Shown here: piece after piece, positions 55,411-64,000 of the stretch | Numbering within the stretch: the first letter of the stretch is position 1 | How the letters are laid out: each line of letters starts with the position of its first letter | Assembly: GCA_963377175.1 (NCBI GenBank) | Contig: CAUJNA010001891.1 | Coordinates: forward strand, 655,054 to 719,053 | Length of the DNA stretch: 64,000 bases | Reading direction: 5' to 3' | From: Effrenium voratum | Lineage: Eukaryota > Sar > Dinophyceae > Suessiales > Symbiodiniaceae | Translations under genes and position numbers: made by a program | Notes under the pieces: generated by a model | Seen by the model: only the letters and a program-made list of their open reading frames with translations | Databases searched by the model: none | What the model was told of the DNA's origin: nothing

Positions 55411-56109
55411 AGTTGCGAAATGGGAAGCTAAACCTCAAGTTGTTCGGCAGAAAGATGCCTTCGACTGTGTAAATTCCCATAAGCCTGAAAACCCGCATCG
55501 CCCGTGCTAGCTGCCCGTTTGGATCAGTGTGGTTAAATGAAGCTGAAAGGAAGACACCCGGGCTTGTGAGTGGGTGCATGACTTACGGACATTCCTTGCC
55601 GTTTACATGGCTAGCGTGTACCCTTTGAACTGTTTGCCTTTCTGGTGTTCGAACGTTGTCCTTTCCGGAAAACACTTCACATTTCGTGGGCCCGAGCCTG
55701 ATCCAGGTAAAAATATGTTCCCTATAGGTTAGATGGATTCCGCTTTCAGAGTCCGTTTCTTTTGCTGCCATCTATTCCAAAAGGACACCAACAAGGAATC
55801 CATGTCATCTGTGAGTGATCCCATGGACAGGACCTCTCGATCGAGTGACTGCCTTTGGTTTCTATTTGAGCAGGTTTCGCGGCAAGTTCTTGATTCAGCA
55901 TGGTGAGCAAAGAAACAAAGATAAAACTATGTCTTCGAAATATGCATATGTAAGAAAAACCACCAAACTATGACTATGTCTTTGAAATATACATATGTAT
56001 GACGGGATGTATGACAACTACCATGTCTTTGTTTTTTCCCTTTTGGTTTCATGTGGCCGGCTGGTCGATTCAGCAAATGCAACCAACCTTTTGACCACTT
56101 CGATGCCAG

Positions 56110-56215
56110 GCTGAAGCGGCTGCGCAAGCGGTGCGCACGCTGGGCCAAGAAGCAGGCGACGTCAAACTTTGCAAACGGTGCCGCACGGGCCAACGCCCTA
56201 AATGTCCCAGGGCTC
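56110..56215 (+). CDS. Possible isolated exon with Cys cluster
   Basis: Follows CTTCGATGCCAG (AG|G). One frame reads AEAAAQAVRTLGQEAGDVKL then CKRCRTGQRPKC, a C-x2-C-x8-C cluster. Another frame over the same bases is Arg/Lys-rich. The segment ends where a dispersed repeat begins (about 56205). Confidence 0.35.
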
Positions 56216-56322
56216 CTTAAAAGATACATGTTGCCCATTTGAAACATGGCTTTGTTCACCAAAATAAAGGGATACCACCATTTACAAGGCAATGCTCAGG
56301 TGTATAATGTAAGGATCCCTGT
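56205..56322. repeat. Dispersed repeat, copy 1
   Basis: GGGCTCCTTAAAAGATACAT through GTAAGGATCCCTGT. The same succession of blocks (CATTTGAAACATG, CATTTACAAGGCAATG, CAGGTGT, GTAAGGATCCCTGT) lies at 63045-63184. Confidence 0.7.
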
Positions 56323-56443
56323 TCCGCCGGTTGGTGGTTTCAACCGTCATCTGTGGGATCAAGTTAAAAGGGAGTTCCCTTTTGGTTGGGTGACCATTGG
56401 AGGAGACATATTGGGATAGGGGCAGGGTTAGGAACACAATTGG

Positions 56444-56571
56444 TACTGTGGATGATTGCGAAATCCAATTCGCACCGCTTGGAAACCAAGGGAAAACATT
56501 GTTTGGCATTTACCAGGTAGTCATCATTCCAGGGTTTCTTAGGTGGTGAAGGATTTTGCCCATCCACGGCA
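56444..56571. mobile_element. R2 palindromic MITE
   Basis: Starts TACTGTGGATGATTGCGAAA and ends TTTTGCCCATCCACGGCA. Its left arm resembles the 38602 copy and its middle the 28416 copy. Confidence 0.75.
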
Positions 56572-58017
56572 GGCCACTGGCTTAAACCAAATATAGATGT
56601 TGGATGGTGTTGAAATAAGTCGGGGGCCAGCTCTGCCAAGGTTCTGATATTCACATCGTTTGCTTTTCTCTTTTCTGAGCATGACTCGATTTGGTTTTCA
56701 GTTCCCCCGCAACCCAATTCGATCTATTCAGGCCATGAGGAATTTGACCGTGGAGTAAACCCCTAGTTGATCAAGACTGGGGGGTATCCCATTTTAGAAG
56801 GGATCCGGTTCACTCTCGAAACTCCCCCTGTTGATCCGCCAAATTGGCTGGCCCAGGGTTGTCTCAAGCTCAAAGGCCAGAGAGTCTGGGCACTCTCGAG
56901 TTCGATGTGCTCCAGGGTCCTCGAAACAAGCTACTTCCCAGTCGAGATACACAGCAGAGCCAAGATATCGTGGGGTCTGGCAAAAAAATATCCAGGCGCC
57001 GCTTGGGTTACAGTCATGGCTGGAGGTTGCAAGGCCATGTGGGCTTGAAGGTTTGGTGCGTCGATGCTTAGTTCGCTCTTGGGTGGTTTAAGTATTCAAG
57101 GGTTAGGTGAGTTTCCCTACTAGGAAGTGATGAGTTAAGGGGAAATATAAGGAACTCTCAAGGTGGCGAAGGTGGACCTTCGAGAATGAGCATGTACTCT
57201 CCTTCCAATCATGGAAGGCAGGAGGGTTTTGAAAGGAGACGATCCTGGTGGAAAAGCCAATTGTCCACTTCCATGATTGGGAGCAGGGGGTATGGTATAC
57301 TGCAGTTGGTAGCACCATGCAGTCAGGACAGCTCAATCACTTTCAACAGGAAGCTTCGCTCACTTGAGTGCACTTGTCACATCTAGCAGCATCGAACTGG
57401 AAAGCGCCCACTGCATGGGACTTGCTTTTGGCTGCTGAGGGCTTGGAGTCGGTCCCTGTAGCTTTTGGCCTTTGAACAAGTGTATTCCCGGGATGCAATC
57501 CAAGAGACACACAATCCAAGCACTGACAGAGGAGTTACTTGTTCGAATGCCTCTCATCTTAGATACGGGTGTGCTTTGTCAATGTCAAGATCCGAGTTCA
57601 GTTGTGCAGAATCCCATCACCAGTTGTTGTTCGGGCAAACACTCAGGGTAAGGGCAGCCATTCGCAGAGAGCTCCTGTTTTGCTTGTTGCTGACTGCTAA
57701 GTATGGCGAGATACAGTATCCACCAGCCTCGGTACGTCGTACTCATAGGGCAGGGAGCGTGCCCTTAGAAACAGCCAAGGCTTTCTGGGACGAACATCAT
57801 GGATAACTATACATGGGAAAGACCACGGGCACAAGTGGGTATGACAACGCTTGATGAACTCGCCTTCGGTTGTTGGAAGGATGGCAGGAAACCGCAGACA
57901 CTCCAACTAGGCAGCACCTACCCTATCCATCACAAATGGCTTCTGGACCAATTACATCGAGCTCACATCCACGGGCTAAACGAGCTCCACGAGTCTCCTT
58001 TGGGGAGTTCTCTTATT

Positions 58018-58106
58018 TCCGGTTGCCCAGTGGTGCCCCTTTTTCCTTTCTTTTGCGGAAGTTGCCCTTTAAAGTCAACCAACCAAAAAGGATGCCCTTG
58101 TTTCCC
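58018..58106. repeat. R9 dispersed repeat, uninterrupted copy
   Basis: TTGCCCAGTGGTGCCCC through CCTTTAAAGTCAACCAACCA. A second copy at 58302-58354 plus 58468-58500 is interrupted by an R1 MITE. Confidence 0.75.
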
Positions 58107-58354
58107 ATGGAAATCAACCGGGCATCTGAGATCGGGAACTGCGGCAATTTGTTCAGATTGGATTTGAGTATTCGAGCACTGCCGCGCAGGTGTTGTGCGG
58201 GACTCGGAGAGCAGCGAGCGATCGCAAGCAAGCGACGAACAATCGCTTAGGCGAGTCGAAGGGACCGGTCCACAAATATGAGCTACCTCATCATACTCCC
58301 CATTGCCCAGTGGCTCCCCTTTTTCCCTTTTTTTGGCAGGGTTCCCCTTTAAAC

Positions 58355-58467
58355 CCAGGTCCCCCAGTAGTGCCCTTTTACCCTTTTTTGGGGGAGGGTT
58401 CTCCTACAAAAATAGAACACGGAAAAAGTTGGTACCCTTATTCTATCCTCTCTACTGGAGGACCTAG
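58355..58467. mobile_element. R1 MITE inserted in an R9 repeat, TSD AAAC
   Basis: Starts CCAGGTCCCCCAGTAGTGCC and ends CTACTGGAGGACCTAG. AAAC lies at 58351-58354 and 58468-58471. The uninterrupted R9 copy at 58018-58106 reads CCTTTAAAGTCAACCAACC at the matching place and serves as the empty site. Length 113 bp. Confidence 0.9.
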
Positions 58468-58499
58468 AAACTCAACCAACCAAAAAAGGATACCTTTTT

Positions 58500-60575
58500 T
58501 GTCGACTTGTCTTGGCCAATCCACTCAAGAAGCCAGGCACCATGCCTTGCCCATAATGCTGCGCTAGGAAATGGTGTCTTGTGTCTCGTACGATTGCGAA
58601 CCGCTACGATATTGCACGCAGAATTGAGGGTGGGTGGCTAAGCTCGCTGCGTCAGCCTGTCAGCTGCTGTTGCTCCATACCAAAACTCATGCCATGACCA
58701 CGGACCGCGGAACGCCACTGATGGCACCATCTCGCACACGTTCATCACTGACTACATAAGCACAAACTAGCACAGATGTTGGTGATGATTTGAGGCAAGC
58801 TGTTTAAGACCCATGGATATCTCATGAAGAGGACAACTGCGCAGGCTGTTTGGAGAAGATTGTTTGACACCTGCAAGACCATTTATTACGCATGCTCCAA
58901 GAGCACGCATACAGTTGAAGGCAACGGGTGAGAGATCAGAGGTCGTCCCTTGTTTCCAATAAGTCCAACAATAGGGGGGTCCCTCTTGGGATTGGCGTCT
59001 TGTGCCTGAGGACATGGGAGGAAAGCAACACGCGCACCTAGTCACCAGTTTGTGAGTACCGAGGCCGCTTGCGATGTTCACATGACGAGCGTCACCGAGC
59101 AGTGCGCTTGCCCAGAGCAGAGATGGGATCCAAGGTGCAGTCTCCATTGATCTTTGCTGTACGTAGCAGTAGAAGTCGTTTCAGCAGCAGCACCAGTAGC
59201 AGGAGTAGCATGAGGAGCAGTAGGTAGTAGTGCCCATGCCCATATCATGATTGGTCTATGTTGGACAATATGAGTTTTGCTTCTGGCTTTCGGCTTTTGG
59301 GTGTTTGGCGTCGGTGTTTGGCAATATGGTTTCTGGCGTAAACTCGGACTCTACACAAAGGAGAGCCCACCTGCAGTTGGTCATGACCGATGAACTAGCA
59401 TGTTTCTTTCCTTGGCGCCCCAAGCAAATGTGAGATTTTCTCATACTGGCGGCTTGATCCAGGGATTGAACAGAAACGGTCATGAACATCAGGCGCCTTT
59501 TGTCGAGTAGGATGAAAGGTCTTCCGGCTCCAAACGGGCGAACACCCTGTTTCGAGCCACGTCGGTAGGTACGTGATGCAGAAGCAGCACAATTGCGCTG
59601 AGGCCAACTCAAAAGCATGGCCGATCACGGGAGCTAACACACGGCTTCTCCGATCGCTAAAGGATCATGTGTGTGTGTTGCATTCGATCGAAACTATTGA
59701 TTCTTGATTGTCTCAAAACATGGGTGGACCCCACCCACTCTGTATGGTTTCATCTTGTCCTGCAACCCCAAGGGCACCCTCCAAGAAGACGAACCCATCT
59801 TGGGGTCATCCAACTTGCTGGCGCACGATAGCTTGTGACTTTTTTGGGGGATCTCGATCATTTTCCCAAAGCCTCTCTGTAACAAAAGTACAACCCCAAG
59901 GTGTTGGCAACTGAGTGCGCTCAGCAAGGCCTACAATATCAACCTGCAATCACTTTGGCAGAATCGAAGGTCATGGGTGTTGGGTGTCAGGCCTTCGAGG
60001 TTTGAGTCAGTGTTTCCGAATCGGACAACTGGGCGTATCTTCTTCACTTATTGCGAGCTGTGGGTGAAACTGAGGAATGCCACCCATGAAGCTTGTTTCT
60101 GTGGAAGCAGTCTTGTTTCAGGTATTTTGTGTGTGTGTGTGTGTTTTTTGTCCAGTGTGTTCCATAATGTCAACAATTGATATCCGATTAGATCTTTTCA
60201 CTGACCCTCTTAGACTCTTAGGGAGGCTGGCAGAACATGACGGCGAGCCCCGAAAGGCCGAAACCGTGTTTAAAGATCATTTGGGTGTGGGTTTGGTTGT
60301 GGTAGGGCTGCATGATATCATGGGGGTTTCGAAGGTTAAAAGAATGGCCTTGGGGCCCAATTTGGATGAACAACCTGCATGGTCCATGGTAATCTCTTAT
60401 CAAACCAAAGTTGGTGATAACTGAAAATCAAAGGGGTTTGGTGGTTTGGTGGTTTGGAGGAGTAGTTGTTTCATCTTAGATTGATCACCAAGATCTAACA
60501 CAATATTTAACTAATACAGCAACACATCCGAACTCTACCCCAGATACGGGTGGTTGTGCTCCATGGGGGAATTGT
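58500..60575. other. Intergenic, nothing recognised
   Basis: Contains a short GTGTGTGTGTG run near 60130 and a TCAGCAGCAGCACCAG-like stretch near 59178-59230. No exon or element could be supported. Confidence 0.4.
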
Positions 60576-60578
60576 GCG

Positions 60579-60710
60579 TACTGTGGATGGACGAACTCCA
60601 TTTTGCAACACAAAATGAAACCATGGTTGAAGCCACTGTTTCTTGGTATATAGGGAAATCGAATCATTAGGTGGTGCAGGATTTCGTTATCTCCCTGTGT
60701 GGGGTTTACC
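60579..60710. mobile_element. R2 element, right end degraded
   Basis: Starts TACTGTGGATGGACGAACTC and contains GGTGGTGCAGGATTTCGT. The right terminal CCATCCACAGTA is no longer recognisable. Confidence 0.6.
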
Positions 60711-61349
60711 ATAGCCATTCCCAGACTGACTTGGGAGCGTGAGCTTTTTGTCTATTTGGGAAGACTCTCAGCTCTTTGGGTGCAGAGAAAGCGTGCCTCT
60801 TGGAGTGTCCGCTAAGCAAAAACACGTTTCCAGAAAGAAACCTTCGAATGGCGAAGGGCCCGCTGTGCTTGGTGCGTTGCTAGATATGCCCTGTTGATGG
60901 CTTCTGAGACAGTTCGAAGCGTGAGTTCCATCGATTCTTTTGAATGCTGTTCTTTCAAGCTATACCTCGCTTTCGCTTGCTGGAGCAGTTCACACGCTGG
61001 TCGCATCCTGAGGCTTCTGTCCTTGGACTTGCTGCAGGAGTCTCAATGGCAACAGAGCGCATCAACTAGCTATGAACACCACTGTGTCCTTCTAAAGCCG
61101 AACAGAACCGAACACATCTCAGAAGAACACGTCAGAATCAACGCCTGCCATTAAATGAAAAGGGCGCGGCCTACCCAAACCCATGGACATGGTCGAAACG
61201 TCTTCTTGTTGCACCCGTTTCTTTGCGACAAGTTCTTCGATGGGAGCCTACACAAGTATCTGCAAATGGGTGTGTCTTTTCTGGCGGAGCCCCGAAAATC
61301 ATTGTGCCCTTTTGGTTGTCCATGAAAAACACCAGGGGGTGGGGGTCCC

Positions 61350-61445
61350 AACAAAGACACCAACACCAACCAAATCACCACCAACCGCACCACCAACCCC
61401 ACCACCAACCCCGCCACCAACCGCCAGTATACCCACCACCGCCCC
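61350..61445. repeat. CCAACC/ACCACC simple repeat
   Basis: Repeats of CACCACCAACC with variation. The 233-codon open frame across it (61223-61924) also runs through an R1 fragment and is judged non-coding. Confidence 0.8.
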
Positions 61446-61635
61446 GTATTTGGGGCACTTTTTCGGATGTGTCGCCACCAAACCCCGGCCGCAAAAAGGC
61501 AAAACCGACGCCGCGAGCCCCGACCTCGGAACCAAAAAAGTTTCGACGTGCCTTCGCCGCCAGCCGGAGATGGAGTCGGAGCTCCACGCCTGCAAGGCAC
61601 CGAAGCCGGGTTTTGGCGATTCGCAGGGGGCTGTC

Positions 61636-61704
61636 ATCTACTAAAATAGACTACAGAGGAAAGTTGGTACCAACTCATTCTAACCTCTCTGCTGGAGGAC
61701 CTAT
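61636..61704. mobile_element. R1 MITE, left-truncated
   Basis: Contains CTACTAAAATAGACTACAGA and ends CTGCTGGAGGACCTA. The left half is missing. Confidence 0.75.
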
Positions 61705-61973
61705 TACTATTTGTGTCACGTTGTATGGGCTGAGAGCGGGAGCCAGCGGCCAGCAAAATCAGTGCAAATTCATGGCACTCGAGCTCGTCTCAAAGCCTGA
61801 CACAGGGAAGGTTGCATTGCGTGCCAGTGCGCAATGCGTTCATACCTGCAGGATCCTGGGAAGCTCATGTTACTGCATTGCTCTCCGCGTCTTCGCTTTG
61901 CTCAGCAGGCCCGTTAGAGATTAACAACACTGTGGATGCAGGTATTATCGTTATGTACATAACCTAGGTTCCG

Positions 61974-62081
61974 CAGTAGTGCCCTTTTACCCTCTTTTGG
62001 GGGAGGATTCCTCCACTAAAATAGACCACAGCAAAAAAATCGGGTACCCTTATTCTAAGCTCTCAAATCTGGAGGACCTAG
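61974..62081. mobile_element. R1 MITE copy, TSD TAAC
   Basis: Starts CTAGGTTCCGCAGTAGTGCC and ends CAAATCTGGAGGACCTAG. TAAC lies at 61970-61973 and 62082-62085. Length 108 bp. Confidence 0.85.
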
Positions 62082-62468
62082 TAACTGTATATTCAATGGA
62101 GCCACGTGCTGAAAACCGATTCGGGTAGCTGAAGGTGGGACAGTCACCTGAGATGAGGTGCCTTCGCCGCCTTGGTACCTCTTCACCTGGTTTTGGGTTC
62201 ACCATTTTGGTACCCGATCGGTTAATCCACATATGAGCTCACTTATGGGGTTGCCTTAAAGTAGTGCACCCCAAACCATGTTCTAGAAAACCGTTTGCAT
62301 CCTTTGTTTTTTTTGGCGGATTTCACCTCTTCCCTCTGCTGGTCCTTTCTCCGTACTCTTTTCGGACTCCTAGAGATTGGCGGATCCGCATGGATCCGCA
62401 GATTCGCCATATCCAAGCCGTTTTCTAGATATGTGTTTACATACGTTATTATTGTTTTGTATGGCCAG

Positions 62469-62535
62469 GCGCTGCTGGACTACATGTCCCACGCGGCGGC
62501 AGCAATGCTGGAGGAGCCGCTGCCCTGGACTAAAA
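62469..62535 (+). CDS. Isolated exon candidate
   Basis: Follows TTATTGTTTTGTATGGCCAG (pyrimidine-rich, AG|G) and precedes GTTGTT. It reads ALLDYMSHAAAAMLEEPLPW then TK, with mostly G/C third positions in otherwise A/T-rich surroundings. This is the best-looking isolated exon. Family not recognised. Confidence 0.45.
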
Positions 62536-62684
62536 GTTGTTTGCGGCGTATGCATACGACTTCCGTTTCGGGCTTTACTTTTTGTGTGGTGGAAGACGTT
62601 TCTGTTGGCGGTAAAGAAACTGTTTGCTTGTTTTGGCCAATCCGCTCAGGAAGACCATCCACTTACCAAGTAACCAAGTACCCT

Positions 62685-62724
62685 GGCCCTTCAATACTTA
62701 GAGCCGTTTAAGTATTGAAGGGCC
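62685..62724. other. Perfect 16-bp hairpin
   Basis: GGCCCTTCAATACTTA (62685-62700), loop GAGCCGTT, TAAGTATTGAAGGGCC (62709-62724). No T-run follows and no gene abuts it, so it is described as structure only. Confidence 0.9.
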
Positions 62725-62839
62725 TTTCTGTGGCCAACATGGGCTTGGCAGGTGGAATCCAGAGTCGTTATCACAAAAAGGCGCAATTCTGGAAGCTCTC
62801 AGACCCCCAAACATACTTTCCCTACGAGACATGCCAAAT

Positions 62840-62976
62840 TCTAGGGGTTGATTCCTTGTCCATTCTTTTCAACTATCGTTCTTTTCAAAAACCGGATCCG
62901 TTTCTCCTGGGTTTTTAATGGTTTCCTGAAAAGATTCGGATCCCTGGAAAGAATGGAAATGGAAGGTATCCCTAGA
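62840..62976 (+). mobile_element. R4 MITE copy, TSD AAAT
   Basis: Starts TCTAGGGGTTGATTCC and ends GGTATCCCTAGA. AAAT flanks it at 62836-62839 and 62977-62980. Contains CGTTCTTTTCAAAAACCGGA and GAAAAGATTCGGATCCCTGG. Confidence 0.75.
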
Positions 62977-63044
62977 AAATAGTTGTCCTCTACTGTGGGG
63001 GAGTGGTTCTACGTTTGGCACGCTCCAGAAGTTCCTTAAACGCC

Positions 63045-63184
63045 ATACATGTCCATAGGGCTCCTTGAAAGATCTACATTTTGCAACCATTTGAAACATG
63101 TTGCTTTTCCAACACCAAATTAAGGGGAAACCTCCAGGTCCATTTACAAGGCAATGTTCAGGTGTTTTTCATGTAAGGATCCCT
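63045..63184. repeat. Dispersed repeat, copy 2
   Basis: Partner of 56205-56322. CATACATGTCCATAGGGCTC through GTAAGGATCCCTGT. Confidence 0.7.
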
Positions 63185-63937
63185 GTGTCCTTAGGGCTTG
63201 CACTGCCAGTTTGTAGTGGATCGGTGGGCAGCGCGAGGCAGCGCGCGAATTGGAGATTGGTTGAGCTATATAAGCTGCATGGCTCGATTTGGTTTACCCG
63301 TCGAACAGTGCCTTGCATTTTTTGGCGGTTCCCAGGACCAGATGCTAAACTTTTTTTTGAGGTGGGGCGAACTGGATTAAATTGGGAGAGTCTGAAGTGC
63401 CAAAAAACCAGTCAACTCCTCCATTGACCGAGGATCTGAGGGGGCCCAGTGTCAAGCTAGCACTGCCCTAGCGGGGATCACGAGCCATAGCAAGGTACCA
63501 ATTCAGAGCTCCCCGTATGTTGTCCTGGTCAGCACTCAGCAGGCTCTTGGCCAACTGGGCTTGAGTTGAAGTCCGGGCTTCGTTCGCAAAGTGAACAGCC
63601 CAATGAAAAAAAAAGCTGACGGTCGAAGTTGGATACTTCATGGTTGTTGGGACATATTTTTTCATTTTTGCTTATTTTGGGTTAGTGGGAAATTCCCACT
63701 TAACTGCTAAAATTTCAATTTAGATTCCCTTCCAACATCAACCAAGGATAAGACAACTGGTGTTGCCAATCAATTTCAGCCAAACAGTTCAATAGCCACT
63801 TCTGGTGAAAGCAAGCATCGGCGGCGAGCAATGAAAGAGCTGCAAATGAACTGCCGCACATGGTGATGAGTCTGCAGAATTGGATGAGTGCCTTGAAGCA
63901 CCTACCAAGACCACCATGGTTGTCAAATACACTGCCA

Positions 63938-64000
63938 TGGGTCAAAATCCAAATCGTACCCCCAGAACATCCCAATCCCCACTAAAATAGACTAAAATGG
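63938..64000. mobile_element. R3 repeat, cut by window end
   Basis: CCATGGGTCAAAATCCAAAT followed by CCCCACTAAAATAG, matching the 3571 copy. Continues beyond the window. Confidence 0.6.

Noticed and set aside
61223..61924. A 233-codon open frame with His/Pro-rich centre
   Set aside because: It runs through a CCAACC simple repeat and a truncated R1 MITE; chance frame.

Overview
The window is nuclear eukaryotic DNA, most probably from a dinoflagellate (Symbiodiniaceae or a relative). Three things point there. (1) A degenerate tyrosine-recombinase retroelement at 44446-50301 carries a gag-like/RT/RNase H/recombinase/C5-methylase-like layout that I know from dinoflagellate genomes. (2) Coding pieces are very small exons whose acceptors are all followed by G (AG|G) and whose donors include GA and GC as well as GT. 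(3) Short inverted-repeat elements, satellites and microsatellites fill most of the rest. There is no operon structure, no prokaryotic gene, no rRNA and no intact tRNA. I found no long intact gene; nearly all long open frames lie inside tandem repeats and are artefacts of repeat composition.

Layout. 1-5.2 kb: intergenic DNA with several MITE families. 5.3-11.6 kb: an imperfect tandem array of about eight ~0.75-0.8 kb units, each carrying up to four tiny phase-0 exon-like segments (Ala/Pro/Glu-rich), with an R1 MITE inserted in the first unit and a CTTCTC expansion in another. 11.7-18.5 kb: mostly featureless DNA with TTTG/TTGG simple repeats and tRNA-like SINE pieces. 18.5-20.3 kb: CTCA microsatellite followed by a 196-bp minisatellite. 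21.65-24.72 kb: a ~3 kb satellite of 21-bp units with higher-order structure. 24.8-30 kb: MITEs and a CAA/CAG tract bracketed by an inverted duplication. 31-42.4 kb: a gene for a dual-specificity-phosphatase-like protein on the + strand, split into at least six small exons whose phases agree across four successive junctions. 44.4-50.3 kb: the retroelement, with split direct repeats (A1 ... B1-A2-B2). 50.3-64 kb: low-density DNA with isolated exon-like segments, MITEs and a perfect 16-bp hairpin.

Six repeat families are defined here by comparing copies within the window. R1 (termini CTAGGTCCCCCAG / CTGGAGGACCTAG) makes 4-bp target duplications. R2 is a TA-flanked near-palindrome. R3 has CATATGG termini. 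R4 has TCTAGGG termini. R5 has CTCACTTC termini. The sixth is a tRNA-derived SINE-like family. The most notable items are the retroelement with split direct repeats plus a fused C5-methylase-like domain, the R1 family with seven matching 4-bp duplications, the multi-exon phosphatase gene, and the exon-bearing tandem array.

All assignments come from reading the sequence. No database search was run, and splice sites are unproven.
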